The notes under the pieces: model-generated
The model's input: only the letters and a program-made list of their open reading frames with translations
What the model was told of the DNA's origin: nothing
The model's database searches: none
Translations under genes and position numbers: made by a program
Origin: Calothrix brevissima NIES-22
GTDB lineage: Bacteria; Cyanobacteriota; Cyanobacteriia; Cyanobacteriales; Nostocaceae
Assembly: GCF_002367995.1 (NCBI RefSeq)
Contig: NZ_AP018207.1
Location: forward strand, 5,776,621 to 5,840,620
Reading direction: 5' to 3'
Length of the DNA: 64,000 nt
Shown: piece after piece, positions 1 through 9,310 of the stretch
Numbering within the stretch: the first letter of the stretch is position 1
How the letters are laid out: each line of letters begins with the position of its first letter

Positions 1-1118
1 CTAGTCAAGAAGCTCTCAAGCAAGCTCGTCAAGTAATTGAATCTTTGCAATTAGCCGAACTCGATGACTTTTTCCGCGAAGCCTGTTTAGATAGAAAATA
101 TACTCAAATCGATGAATTAGATCCCTTAGCAGCAGTTATCTATCCGATTATCTTGCCAGATCGATTAGAAGTTATTGTCAGCTTGCCAAAACAACCTTTA
201 CGCCACTACGCGACTTCTTTACCGCAAGCCGAACTGGAAAGTATTGTCGAAAAATTGCGGAAAACTTTAGTTATTCGTTCTAAAGAAGACTTTTTACCCT
301 TATCTCAACAAGTATATGACTGGTTAATCCGTCCAGTGGAAACTGATTTAGTGAAAAGTGGGATTAAAACCTTAGTATTTGTACCGGACGGTGTATTACG
401 AAATATTCCTATGGCAGCTCTGCATGATAGTAATCAACAATATTTGGTGGAAAAGTACAACATTGCTTTAACACCAAGTCTTCAATTACTACCCCCGAAA
501 ACATTAGCACAGCATAACTTTAAAGTCCTTGGTGCTGGGTTAACAGAAGCCAGACAGGGTTTTTCGGCTTTGGAATATGTTGAACAGGAAATGAAGGAAA
601 TCAAGTCGGAAGTTCCCAGTACTGTACTGCTAAATCAGGAATTTACCAGTAAAAATTTGCAAAATTACTTACAATCAGCGATTTTCCCCATAGTTCATAT
701 TGCTACTCATGGTAAATTTAGCTCTAAAGCCATCGAAACCTTTATATTGGCTTGGGACGATCGCATTAGAATTAATGACCTAGATAATTTACTACAGATA
801 TCCGAACAGAAACAGCAACAAGCAATTGAACTGCTGGTACTCAGTGCTTGTGAAACCGCAGTTGGCGATAAACGTGCGGCTTTAGGTTTGGCGGGAATTG
901 CAGTTAAGGCTGGAGCTAGTAGTACTTTAGCAACATTATGGTCGGTGAATGATGAAGCAACCGCCAATTTAATGCGTCAGTTTTACAAGCATTTGAGCAG
1001 TACCAAAGAAACCAAAGCAGAAGCCTTACGTCATGCGCAAATTGCGTTGTTAAAAAATCCTCAATCAGAGCATCCTGTCTATTGGGCACCTTATATTTTA
1101 GTTGGCAATTGGCTGTAG
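1..1118 (+). CDS. CHAT domain (caspase-like) protein, 5' end cut by window
   Basis: The frame is open from the first bases, so the true start lies outside the window and only the C-terminal ~370 residues are seen. They form a CHAT domain, a caspase-fold peptidase module. The HxATHG motif carries the catalytic His (codon 708-710) and LSACET carries the catalytic Cys (codon 849-851). The domain ends in the usual W-x-P-hydrophobic-x-G tail. In this family the missing N-terminal part is commonly a TPR array, as in the full-length relative at 48193-50880. This is inferred here, because no complete TPR is visible. CHAT proteins are thought to act as proteases switched on by a sensor region; the substrate is unknown. 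An 88-bp gap separates it from the ParD/ParE pair. Confidence 0.9.
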   Translation, partial: SQEALKQARQVIESLQLAELDDFFREACLDRKYTQIDELDPLAAVIYPIILPDRLEVIVSLPKQPLRHYATSLPQAELESIVEKLRKTLVIRSKEDFLPLSQQVYDWLIRPVETDLVKSGIKTLVFVPDGVLRNIPMAALHDSNQQYLVEKYNIALTPSLQLLPPKTLAQHNFKVLGAGLTEARQGFSALEYVEQEMKEIKSEVPSTVLLNQEFTSKNLQNYLQSAIFPIVHIATHGKFSSKAIETFILAWDDRIRINDLDNLLQISEQKQQQAIELLVLSACETAVGDKRAALGLAGIAVKAGASSTLATLWSVNDEATANLMRQFYKHLSSTKETKAEALRHAQIALLKNPQSEHPVYWAPYILVGNWL

Positions 1119-1206
1119 AAATACAGCTGATCTAGAGATTCGTTGGGTGAGTGAGGTTTGTCGAATTCAGGTTAAAATAGTAGGGATTAGTTATGCTTGA
1201 AGCCTG

Positions 1207-1467
1207 ATGAATATCAACATTGATATACCTGATGAAGTGCGCGTTTATCTTGAGGCACAAGTCATGACAGGTGCTTATAATAGCATTGCCGAATATTTTT
1301 TAGATTTAGTGCAGCAAGACCAAAAACGGAAAGCACAAGCAAAGTTAGAAGCTCTTTTAATCGAAGGTATTGATTCTCAAGGACAGGAAGTAACGCCCGA
1401 ATATTGGCAAAATTTGCGTTCTCAGGTTTTAGGTGAGAAAAGTATAGACAACCCGAAAGATGCGTAG
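1207..1467 (+). CDS. parD: ParD-family antitoxin
   Basis: This 86-residue protein has the N-terminal beta strand and two helices of a ribbon-helix-helix DNA-binding domain (MNINIDIPDEVRVYLEAQV) and an acidic, flexible C-terminus, as in ParD antitoxins. It should bind and neutralise the ParE-type toxin encoded 6 nt downstream and repress the shared promoter. A 'GYxSxxEY'-like segment appears as GAYNSIAEYF near residue 22. The ATG at 1207 follows an AT-rich leader without a clear Shine-Dalgarno sequence. Order and spacing (antitoxin first, 6-nt gap) fit a type II toxin-antitoxin operon. Activity is inferred from family resemblance. Confidence 0.85.
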   Translation: MNINIDIPDEVRVYLEAQVMTGAYNSIAEYFLDLVQQDQKRKAQAKLEALLIEGIDSQGQEVTPEYWQNLRSQVLGEKSIDNPKDA

Positions 1468-1473
1468 TAAATC

Positions 1474-1806
1474 ATGAACTATCGGTTAATTGTCAAAGAT
1501 CAAGCAACGCAAGATTTGCGACAGTTGGCAAATTATATATTGGTCAATGGGAATGCTGATGTAGCTGTTAAATTTTTAAATGCGGCGGAAGTCACTTTTG
1601 AACAGTTGCGAAAAACCCCTGGTATGGGAAAAGTAGCGCAGTCGGTGGTGTCGAGATTGGGTGAAATCAGACAATGGCGCATCAAAGATTTTCAGGACTA
1701 TTTAATTTTCTATCGTATTGAAGATACAACTATTGAGATTCTGCGGGTATTTCATGGAGCCAGAGATTTAGCAGATTTACTTAGCCAGTTAGACGAAGAG
1801 TTTTAA
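1474..1806 (+). CDS. parE: ParE/RelE-family toxin
   Basis: A 110-residue protein of the RelE/ParE superfamily. It starts with the typical MNYRLIVKDQATQDL strand-helix, has a central P-G-MGK segment, and ends in the strands VRQWRIKDFQDYLIFYRI and IEILRVFHGARDL, whose -FHGARDL- ending is a hallmark of ParE-type toxins. ParE members poison DNA gyrase while RelE members cleave mRNA on the ribosome; the similarity here points to ParE but the target cannot be fixed from sequence. It follows the ParD gene after 6 nt and is presumably kept in check by it. The length is normal and no frame defect is seen. Confidence 0.87.
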   Translation: MNYRLIVKDQATQDLRQLANYILVNGNADVAVKFLNAAEVTFEQLRKTPGMGKVAQSVVSRLGEIRQWRIKDFQDYLIFYRIEDTTIEILRVFHGARDLADLLSQLDEEF

Positions 1807-1943
1807 CTGTAAATCAAAACCTCTCATTTGCATATCAATGGTTTTACGGCAAATATGACCATTGACAAATAGTAACTGACTACAGCACATCCTAAAATAA
1901 TAAACAGGATTTAGTTTGGCATCTATTTACCGTTTTGATAGCA

Positions 1944-3296
1944 ATGACTGAGCAACGTGATGCTGATTCCTTACCAGGAGATTCTCAGCAAAGTGATACT
2001 CCAGGCGATCGCCTAGAATCGGAAAATCTAACTCCGGCGCTACCTGCTGAAAATTCTTGGAAAAACCGGATTGCTGATGTTTGGCGCAAAGCAACACCGC
2101 GTCTAGGACAATTATTACCCGTAGAACAATTAGCACAGACGGTTGTGCAATGGTTTAGTGTCAGCGAAACTCAAATTGCTGAGATTTTAGAGACGGTGCG
2201 CCGCGAACTACCAACTACGGAAGCTTTGTTAATTGGTAAACCCCAAGCGGGTAAAAGTTCGATTGTGCGGGGATTAACAGGAGTTTCCGCCGATATCGTC
2301 GGTCAAGGATTTCGCCCTCACACCCAACATACTCAGCGCTACAATTATCCTGCTGATGACTTACCTTTACTAGTTTTTACGGATACTGTAGGCTTGGGAG
2401 ATGTCAAACAAGATACGCAAGAAATTATTAATGAATTAGTTGGCGATTTAGAAAAATCAACTCGCAGCGCCAGAGTTTTGATTCTGACTGTAAAAATTAA
2501 CGATTTTGCTACTGATACATTGCGTCAAATTGCTCAACAATTACGTCAGCAATATCCAGATATTCCCTGTTTGCTAGCAGTTACCTGTTTGCACGAGGTT
2601 TATCCGCCAGGGACAGTCGATCATCCAGCTTATCCGCCTGATTATGAGGAAATTAATCGGGCTTTTGGCGCGATTCAAGAAGACTTTGCGAAGGTTTGTG
2701 ACCGTTCAGTTCTGATTGACTTTACCTTAGAAGAAGACGGTTACAATCCAGTATTTTACGGCTTAGAAGCATTGCGCGATAACTTAGCTGAATTACTTCC
2801 CGAAGCCGAAGCCAAAGCAATTTATCAATTATTGGATCGGGAGGAAACCGGTAAGCAACTGGGTAATCTTTACCGCGATACGGGACGACGCTACATTTTA
2901 CCCTTTGCAATCATGGCTGCAACTGTAGCTGCTATACCATTACCGTTTGCAACTATGCCAGTATTAACAGCTTTGCAAGTATCTATGGTAACAGCTTTAG
3001 GTAACTTATACGGCAAGCAATTGTCACCATCTCAAGCCGGGGGAATTGTGAGTGCGATCGCAGGTGGTTTTCTCGCTCAAGCCATAGCAAGGGAGTTAAT
3101 TAAATTCGTTCCTGGTTTTGGTAGCGTAATTGCTGCATCCTGGGCGGCTGCTTACACCTGGTCACTCGGTGAAACAGCTTGTGTCTACTTTGGTGACTTG
3201 ATGGGTGGAAAGAAACCAGACCCGAATCAGATTCAATCTGTGATGCAAGAAGCTTTTAAAGCAGCACAAGAAAGGTTTAAGGGAATTAAACGTTAG
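1944..3296 (+). CDS. GTPase with C-terminal DUF697 membrane region
   Basis: The protein has about 450 residues. An acidic, low-complexity N-terminus leads into a P-loop GTPase: G1 is GKPQAGKSS, G3 is DTVGLGD, and the G4 region is around VTCLHEV, where the usual NKxD is not conserved. The last third is hydrophobic, rich in Ala and Gly, with two or three membrane-prone helices, and matches the DUF697 family found in Era/YcjX-like membrane GTPases. The nucleotide switch probably acts at the cytoplasmic membrane; its cellular role is unknown. The frame opens with TTG at 1935, but the ATG at 1944 is preferred. It is transcribed alone, 137 bp after parE. Confidence 0.8.
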   Translation: MTEQRDADSLPGDSQQSDTPGDRLESENLTPALPAENSWKNRIADVWRKATPRLGQLLPVEQLAQTVVQWFSVSETQIAEILETVRRELPTTEALLIGKPQAGKSSIVRGLTGVSADIVGQGFRPHTQHTQRYNYPADDLPLLVFTDTVGLGDVKQDTQEIINELVGDLEKSTRSARVLILTVKINDFATDTLRQIAQQLRQQYPDIPCLLAVTCLHEVYPPGTVDHPAYPPDYEEINRAFGAIQEDFAKVCDRSVLIDFTLEEDGYNPVFYGLEALRDNLAELLPEAEAKAIYQLLDREETGKQLGNLYRDTGRRYILPFAIMAATVAAIPLPFATMPVLTALQVSMVTALGNLYGKQLSPSQAGGIVSAIAGGFLAQAIARELIKFVPGFGSVIAASWAAAYTWSLGETACVYFGDLMGGKKPDPNQIQSVMQEAFKAAQERFKGIKR

Positions 3297-3452
3297 GGTA
3301 GTTGAACAATTTCCCCATTGAAAACCTATAGCAATTCTATTTGATATAGGAACAAAAAAGACAAGGGGGACAAATAAAATAAGTGTTTGTAACTAATTTA
3401 GGATTGCTATAATAGCCATTTAATATCAAGATGCACCTCAGACTTTTCATGG

Positions 3453-3548
3453 ATATGGAACTTAAAAAAACTCTGCGTACCTTTGCGTGAACCTTAGCGT
3501 ACCTTTGCGTTAAAAAAAGTATATTTTTGTGCAACTTCACAAATAAAT
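3453..3548. repeat. Dispersed ~96-bp element with CCTTTGCGT motifs, copy 1
   Basis: The stretch holds two copies of TACCTTTGCGT separated by AACCTTAGCG. It is nearly the same as 55531-55627, from the AACTTAAAAAA start to the CTTCACAAATAAAT end. A shorter reverse copy lies at 32639-32690 and a decayed one at 38976-39027. It is a non-coding interspersed repeat; no terminal target duplication was made out. Confidence 0.75.
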
Positions 3549-3574
3549 ATTATAAGTCCAATCCTTTATCTAAC

Positions 3575-4420
3575 TCATCTTCTTCTTGTTGGAGTTATCA
3601 AACTGAGTAAATAAACTATAACTCCCACAAATCCTAACTCATTCCATAACCATTGCCATAGTTGTTTACGATTACGAATATTCTGGAAGTTATTTAAATA
3701 ATTCTCAAACCCTTGCACAGCAATCATTTGTTGTCGCGCAGATAGTAATTGCTGTTCGGAATTATGCATTTCTAAGCGAGTATTTCTGATATCTTGAATG
3801 AATTTTTTAATTTCTTCTACACCCCCAATCGTTTGTATAACTAGATTTAATTCCTGTATCAAACTTTGGGTATATCGATTTTGTTCCTCGTATGTATCTA
3901 TGATATTTCTGACTTGGAGCAGCTTATTATCTATATCTATATTTAAGTTTTCAATTACTTCTTTTTTACTCTGCAATTCTTGAACTATATCCTGAGATTC
4001 TTGCAGATAATTTTGTACTTGTAATAATATATTGTGAGATGCTTCGGTTGAAGTTTGACTTTCTATTCTAGCATGATTAATTTCATTAATTACTAGTTGC
4101 AAATCTTGTAAAATATGTTCTTCTATACCAAGTTCATGCAGTTGTCTTGGTATTTCTTGTAATATTTGTAACTTATCTTGAAGTTCTTTCGCTGCGGATA
4201 AATAATTTGATACTTTATCTTCATGTTTCTTTAAATCATTATTTACTTTTAATAGTTCTTCCCGGCTCAAGTGAATTTCATGAATCAGTTCTCTAACTTC
4301 ATCAATTTCCTTAGCTTCTTCGAGAATATTTTTAGCTTTATCTATAGATTGATTAATAACTATAGATAAAGCTTCGAGTTCTTGGGAAACTTGTAAATCT
4401 GTGGGAGATTTATCATTCAT
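3575..4420 (-). CDS. Coiled-coil protein with C-terminal membrane anchor
   Basis: This 281-residue protein is almost wholly helical, with long heptad-like runs rich in Glu, Gln, Leu and Ile (about residues 5-240), and it ends in one hydrophobic segment (FVGVIVYLLSLI, about 263-274) followed by TRRR. This layout suggests a tail-anchored rod facing the cytoplasm. I do not recognise a named family. Its ATG overlaps the TGA of the upstream RelE-helicase gene (ATGA, 4417-4420), so the two are translationally coupled and probably act together. The coiled coil could localise or regulate the helicase; that is inference. Confidence 0.72.
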   Translation of the reverse strand: MNDKSPTDLQVSQELEALSIVINQSIDKAKNILEEAKEIDEVRELIHEIHLSREELLKVNNDLKKHEDKVSNYLSAAKELQDKLQILQEIPRQLHELGIEEHILQDLQLVINEINHARIESQTSTEASHNILLQVQNYLQESQDIVQELQSKKEVIENLNIDIDNKLLQVRNIIDTYEEQNRYTQSLIQELNLVIQTIGGVEEIKKFIQDIRNTRLEMHNSEQQLLSARQQMIAVQGFENYLNNFQNIRNRKQLWQWLWNELGFVGVIVYLLSLITPTRRR

Positions 4421-6750
4421 AATTCACCTGTATGAGCAATCTTGTCTATAGCTGCATTGCAGAGTAGGGATACTAAATTTCCTTCTTGATTTGATATTTC
4501 CTGTCTAAAGGGAAAATCTTCGGGGATCTGCATTCCAATTTTTGCGCGTACTCTAGCAGCTTCATATAAAAGTCCTTTTTGTTGCAGCGTAGAAGCAATT
4601 CTTAATATTAAGTCTTGATATTCTTGAAGATTAACATCTTGCAACTCAGATGCAACTTTAACTGCTTCCCAAGAACTATCCAAAGCCCTTAAGAGTAAGC
4701 ATTGCAGAGGAATGCGATCGCTAGGGCTATCAATTTGCTGAATTTGCTGCAATTCTTCATATAAAATTTCTCTAGAATGATTTGCAAGGATTTTAATTGC
4801 TTGCTCTTCAATTTGGGTAACTGTGTCATTATCAATTCTTGCTAGCCTGAATGCAGCATAAGTATCCCAATAAATTTGTACAGGTAGATTACTCAAACCT
4901 TCGTAAATTATGTTACATAATCCTGTGATATCTTTAAATAAATGTTCTCCATTTGCCCACTCTGTAATCCAATCAAGAGTATCTGCATTTGCACTATTAA
5001 AAAACTGACATTTTTGAAAATGCAATCTTCCAATTCTTTCGATTTCATTAGTAGTTGCAATTACAAGTAATCGGTAACGCGGCCTAGTAAAAATTGTGTA
5101 CCAATTATTAGCTTCTTCAAATGATGGTGTTCCCGCTCCTGCAAATACACAGAAAGCAACACAAGCATCAAACTCTCTTCCTTTAGCTTGATAGAATTTT
5201 ATATAATCTAATCCTGGAAGATTACTGTATTGTTCAGGAATATCTTGATAAATTAGCTTGACTTGGCTAGAAAGAAGTCTCAATATAGAATGCTGTTCTA
5301 AAGAGCAGGTATATCTTACTTTATCGCTTAAATCATTAATAATTTGCAGCGCTTCTTCTTGTGATGTGCATTCTAAAATCCTCACAGGTTCACCTTGTTC
5401 AAAAGCATATTCAGGCTGACTGACTTCAGGTAATTTTTTACCTCCTGAATTTGCTTGCTGTGCAAATATATGAAAGCTATTAGCGAATTCTAGAATATAT
5501 TTTGTATTGCGATAATTATATTTAAGGTTGTGTCTTTTATTCAGTTCTAAATGTCCCCAATTAAAGTCTATGGGTGTAATTCTTTGATTCATATCACCCA
5601 ATAGAAAAAGTATAGAAGTGTGATTATTATCCTGTTGCCATCTCTCCAGCATGTTAACAATAGCATTAATTTCATCTATGAGATAATCTTGAGCTTCATC
5701 AAATATGAACAGTGTTGTATTACTCTGCTGTAAAGGACGAGCATTTTCTGTAATTGCATTTACTCCATCTATCCAGATTTTTTTATTTCCTAATCTCTGC
5801 TGCAATTTAGGTAATGTAATATTTTTAAGTTCTCCAATCCAATGCTTATTTTCTCGATAAATGGGGTGATTGGATTGTTCATGCTTGTGTTTATTGGCTA
5901 TGAATCCTCTAAATAAAATTAAATCATTGATATTCAAATCTTTATTATTATCAATCACATGAATTTTTCGCGCTTCTGCTTGTAGAGCCTGTAACTCTTC
6001 TGATGTAGTTGCTACTGTCTCATATATATCTGGTGCAGCTTGATGCAACCATTCTGCAAAAGTTCCTACAAAAAAATTAGGTTCTCCAATCTGTAAAATC
6101 TCTTTAATTTCAGTGAATTCTTTAATTTCAGCAGATAGATTTTCAGGGAGAATTAAAGCAATATTCCAATAATTTTTTGTATATAATTCACAAGCCATTA
6201 AAGCAGCACATACAGTTTTACCTGTACCTGGGGCACTTTGTACTAAAAGGCTATTAATATTACTATGGTTTGATACAGGATTGGGTGAGGGATTTCTTAC
6301 TTCCTGAAAAATTTCTTTTTGTTCTTGAGTCAAAACAGGTGAATATAAATAACCACCATAAACAAATTGATTCCAAGAATTAATTTGTTTATGATTCCAT
6401 TCATATGTAGGAACATCTTCTAGTGTTTTTTCTCCAATATTAAGGACATTAGCTATATCTATTTCTGGATTTCTCTTTATATCCTCGATAATTTTTTTGT
6501 AAACATCTTTACGTTGCCCTGCTATTAAGATTAAAATTTCGTTTTGATTCTTTTTCTTTGTCCAAATCACTCTCACATCATGTTTCTTAGTTCTCCATAA
6601 ATCTTGATAACCTTCTAATTTTCGATGGTCTCCCAGGTTACCTTCACTAATTTTTTTAATTATTTCTGCTACCAACTTGAAATATTCATGTGGTAATTTC
6701 TGGATTTCTCGAACAGCAGCGCGAACAATTTTAACGATATACACAGGCAT
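4417..6750 (-). CDS. RelE-like domain fused to SF1 (UvrD-like) helicase
   Basis: The protein has 777 residues. Residues 1-90 match the RelE toxin fold: DHRKLEGYQDLWR, then VRVIW, then ILIAGQRKDVYKK, the usual RelE C-terminal strand. Residues ~165-570 carry SF1 helicase motifs: Walker A SAPGTGKT (172-179), Walker B FDEAQD (350-355), motif III LLGDMNQR, motif V QAKGREFD (521-528) and motif VI FTRPRYRLL (554-562). The remaining ~200 residues are helical and unassigned. No separate antitoxin is present; the next gene, overlapping by ATGA, encodes a membrane-anchored coiled-coil protein. The RelE part could be an RNase or merely an RNA/ribosome-binding module. The ATG at 6750 begins the RelE fold, so the start is secure. 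Confidence 0.82.
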   Translation of the reverse strand: MPVYIVKIVRAAVREIQKLPHEYFKLVAEIIKKISEGNLGDHRKLEGYQDLWRTKKHDVRVIWTKKKNQNEILILIAGQRKDVYKKIIEDIKRNPEIDIANVLNIGEKTLEDVPTYEWNHKQINSWNQFVYGGYLYSPVLTQEQKEIFQEVRNPSPNPVSNHSNINSLLVQSAPGTGKTVCAALMACELYTKNYWNIALILPENLSAEIKEFTEIKEILQIGEPNFFVGTFAEWLHQAAPDIYETVATTSEELQALQAEARKIHVIDNNKDLNINDLILFRGFIANKHKHEQSNHPIYRENKHWIGELKNITLPKLQQRLGNKKIWIDGVNAITENARPLQQSNTTLFIFDEAQDYLIDEINAIVNMLERWQQDNNHTSILFLLGDMNQRITPIDFNWGHLELNKRHNLKYNYRNTKYILEFANSFHIFAQQANSGGKKLPEVSQPEYAFEQGEPVRILECTSQEEALQIINDLSDKVRYTCSLEQHSILRLLSSQVKLIYQDIPEQYSNLPGLDYIKFYQAKGREFDACVAFCVFAGAGTPSFEEANNWYTIFTRPRYRLLVIATTNEIERIGRLHFQKCQFFNSANADTLDWITEWANGEHLFKDITGLCNIIYEGLSNLPVQIYWDTYAAFRLARIDNDTVTQIEEQAIKILANHSREILYEELQQIQQIDSPSDRIPLQCLLLRALDSSWEAVKVASELQDVNLQEYQDLILRIASTLQQKGLLYEAARVRAKIGMQIPEDFPFRQEISNQEGNLVSLLCNAAIDKIAHTGEL

Positions 6751-7348
6751 GAATATACCTCATATAAAATAATCTCATTACTTTAATTAAGTAAGTCGGC
6801 GCAATTAAAGATAACTAGCAAGGGTTGTGATTTGTGATTTGTGATTTGTCATTTGTCATTTGTTATTTTTGATTTGTCATTTGTAAGGTTTTCAAGCCTG
6901 TTTAGGTCTCATAATATAATTTTGTACAATTGCCTACTTACTTATTTAAATAATATTTACTTCAATTATCGTGAAGTTAAAATATTTAATGATAGGAGCA
7001 TTTTGTATAAGAATATTCATCTATAGTTACCCTATTTGATTGGGAAAAATTAGTTGCATATAAAGCTAATTAGAACAATAAAAATGCTTGTTTAAGTTGT
7101 ACTGAGTGAGTATTTTGCACAAATCGAATGTGACTGCTTTAACAAAGAGTCAGCCAAAAACGATAGTATATAAATATACTATATTAATATTGCCCTCCAG
7201 AAAGCATTGATTACTGGAAGAGTGTTTAGCAAATTTTTATACTTCTCTCACAATATAATAGCCTACTAAAAAGCCAATTGCCTAGTAAGCAAATGATATT
7301 TGAATTAAGCGTGACTCACGCAAGGCTAAAACCCGATTTTTCGTGATT
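6751..7348. other. Gene-free region with 7-bp tandem repeat
   Basis: About 600 bp between two minus-strand genes. It holds a heptamer tandem repeat (TGTGATT/TGTCATT variants) at about 6828-6888 and AT-rich sequence after it. The only ORF (6841-7026) is made partly of the repeat and has no recognisable product. The promoter of the RelE-helicase gene should lie next to 6751. No RNA gene was recognised. Confidence 0.6.
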
Positions 7349-8329
7349 TTACTTAGTCTGAAAGATATTTTGTACCATTTTTTTATCTACACTATTAGCC
7401 GCGCGATCTAAGGCGGCTATCTCGCCAGAGTCTAGCAGCCAACCTAAAGCACCAATATTCTCTTGCGCCTGTTGTACAGTCTTTGCTCCTGGGATAGGAA
7501 TTGTTCCTTTACAAATGCACCAGTTAATTGCTACCTGTGACATAGTTTTGTTTCTTGACTGTGCTACTTCTCGTAAACAGTTTAAAAGTGGATCAATCCC
7601 TGGTAATAGCTGCCTAAATAATAAACCACGGATACCTTTGGGAAAAGGGCCTGTTTTTGAGTATTTTCCTGTTAATAGCCCTAATCCCAAAGGACTATAG
7701 GCAATCAATTTTATACCTATGTCGTCGCAAACTTGCTTAAGCTGTAATTGTGTTACTGGATATGTGGAGAGTAGAGAGTATTGCACTTGCAGAGTTGCGA
7801 TCGCAATTCCGCGTTCGGTAAACTTTTTATGCACCCGTTGCAAACGTTTCGGCCCGTAATTAGATAATCCTACAGCTTTAACTAATCCTTGCTCATAAAG
7901 GTCAGCTAATCCATCCCATAGCCTTTCCTCTTGCCAAGGTGCGTAGTTAGCTGTAGACCAATGCATTTGTACTAAATCGACATTTCTGCCTAACCTTTGG
8001 GCTGAAGCCTTGCCAGCTTGTACCATTGATTGACGAGTCCATCGCCAAGGATAAGCCGCCAGCTTGGTAGCAATGCAAATTTTTTCTGCGTTGATACCTT
8101 GATATTCTCGAGAAAATTTGCCGAGAAGTGTCTCACTGCGCCCTTTGAGTCTACCAGTACCGTAAGAATCGCCTGTATCGAATAAAGTCACACCGTTACT
8201 GACACAAAGGTTAAACACGGCTTGCAACTGATCGTCCATACTGCGATCGTATCCCCAGAGCAGTTGGTTTCCCCATGCCCAAGTTCCACAGCCCATTGTT
8301 GGCAGTGATAGTTCCTGGCTAATTTGCAT
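7349..8329 (-). CDS. Aldo/keto reductase
   Basis: A 326-residue NADPH-dependent oxidoreductase of the aldo/keto reductase family, with a TIM barrel. The catalytic tetrad is visible: Asp in LFDTGDSYG, Tyr in the same motif, Lys in ATKLAAYPW and His in VQMHWSTANY. The C-terminal cofactor-binding segment reads IPIPGAKTVQQAQEN. The overall form resembles the plant plastid and cyanobacterial branch related to pyridoxal reductases, but the substrate is not determinable. ATG at 8329 is taken as start; an in-frame GTG six bases upstream is an alternative. The gene stands alone, 133 bp from the next minus-strand gene. Confidence 0.9.
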   Translation of the reverse strand: MQISQELSLPTMGCGTWAWGNQLLWGYDRSMDDQLQAVFNLCVSNGVTLFDTGDSYGTGRLKGRSETLLGKFSREYQGINAEKICIATKLAAYPWRWTRQSMVQAGKASAQRLGRNVDLVQMHWSTANYAPWQEERLWDGLADLYEQGLVKAVGLSNYGPKRLQRVHKKFTERGIAIATLQVQYSLLSTYPVTQLQLKQVCDDIGIKLIAYSPLGLGLLTGKYSKTGPFPKGIRGLLFRQLLPGIDPLLNCLREVAQSRNKTMSQVAINWCICKGTIPIPGAKTVQQAQENIGALGWLLDSGEIAALDRAANSVDKKMVQNIFQTK

Positions 8330-8462
8330 ACTCACTCGCTGTAGATTTCCTGATTACTTAAAAACCCAGTTGATCAAGATTCATTATCAGATAATTTTCG
8401 GACATGATAATGAGGAGGTAAATTTACTTTTTTAACTAACATCAAAAAATCTGTAATATACC

Positions 8463-8834
8463 TCAAATTTTATCAATATAAGCACTCAAAAAGACTAATT
8501 GATTCACCATCTCTTCTGCTGATTGAGTAGCCACTAACTTCAGCACACCCTGTAATTGTTGTCCTATCGAATACCGTTGCTGTTGCAGCAAGATAATACC
8601 TGCATGGTTTCTCTGTACTGATAGGAATTCGCTATGCAAAAGGCAAAAGTCTCGTCGGTTGTAGCTATATATCGCCCGCCCTTGTTCTGTTGCCCAAATT
8701 AACTGTTCTTCGTCAGAATAGCTCTGTCTACTAACATCGGCAACTGTCACTATATCCAAACCTGCATGACGGAAAGCTGTGATTAAAGATTTTTCTACGC
8801 TGTCCTCATCTAAATATAAACGGATTTGGCTCAC
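8463..8834 (-). CDS. DUF5615 PIN-like protein (putative toxin)
   Basis: A 123-residue protein with the DUF5615 pattern: it opens with RLYLDEDSVEKSL (acidic residues of a PIN-like nuclease site), then DIVTVADV, then IYSYNRRDFCLL, and HAGIILLQQQ. Such proteins pair with DUF433 proteins as proposed toxin-antitoxin modules. Here the GTG start overlaps the TAG stop of the DUF433 gene by one base, so the two are co-translated. Nuclease activity and target RNA are inferred from the fold only. Confidence 0.83.
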   Translation of the reverse strand: MSQIRLYLDEDSVEKSLITAFRHAGLDIVTVADVSRQSYSDEEQLIWATEQGRAIYSYNRRDFCLLHSEFLSVQRNHAGIILLQQQRYSIGQQLQGVLKLVATQSAEEMVNQLVFLSAYIDKI

Positions 8835-9121
8835 TATATCTTTGCCTTATACTCAGCTTCTAAACGATCAAATTCTTCAACATCTGCCGCAATTTCTGCA
8901 TCGATTGCTTGTTGATTAGCATAGTAGTAAGCCAGTGCTGCATGAACCTGTGCTAGAGTTAACTGCGGTCTTTCTGCAATAATTTCTTCCGGCTTCATAC
9001 CCGCATGAGAATCAATTGCAATGTTATGAACTGTAATCCGATGTCCAGCAATCCGAGGGCGACCACCACAGGTTCCTGGTGTACGGACAATTAACGTACC
9101 GATATCTGTAATAGTTTGCAT
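8834..9121 (-). CDS. DUF433 protein (putative antitoxin)
   Basis: A 95-residue protein with the DUF433 signature TPGTCGGRPRIAGHRITV followed by a helix-turn-helix-like segment (KPEEIIAERPQLTLAQVHAALAYYY) and an acidic C-terminal helix. DUF433 proteins are usually encoded just upstream of DUF5615 PIN-like proteins and are proposed antitoxins or DNA-binding partners. Here the spacing is a one-base overlap. A GGGAG stretch about 14 bases before the ATG may serve as ribosome binding site. Two plus-strand GTPase genes flank this minus-strand neighbourhood. Confidence 0.83.
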   Translation of the reverse strand: MQTITDIGTLIVRTPGTCGGRPRIAGHRITVHNIAIDSHAGMKPEEIIAERPQLTLAQVHAALAYYYANQQAIDAEIAADVEEFDRLEAEYKAKI

Positions 9122-9310
9122 AATATACTAAATCTCCCTATTTAGGAATATAAACCTTTTCTAACGCAAAAAATCTCTAAATTCGTACTCAGAAATTTAT
9201 GGAATTAGGAGAATTCTGTCCAAATATAGAAACGATAGACTTGAGACAAGCGTAATTTTTATCAAAGAAGCTGATTATAAATAATTTGTGATTGAGGTAG
9301 GTATCAGGTA

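Noticed and set aside
1935..1943. TTG at 1935 as start of the DUF697 GTPase
   Set aside because: An ATG follows three codons later, and TTG lacks a ribosome binding site.
6924..6937. GTA-N8-TAC match to an NtcA site
   Set aside because: No properly spaced -10 box and no plus-strand gene follows; a chance match in AT-rich DNA.
6841..7026. 61-codon ORF in the gap after the RelE-helicase start
   Set aside because: Starts in a heptamer repeat and has a composition typical of AT-rich non-coding DNA.
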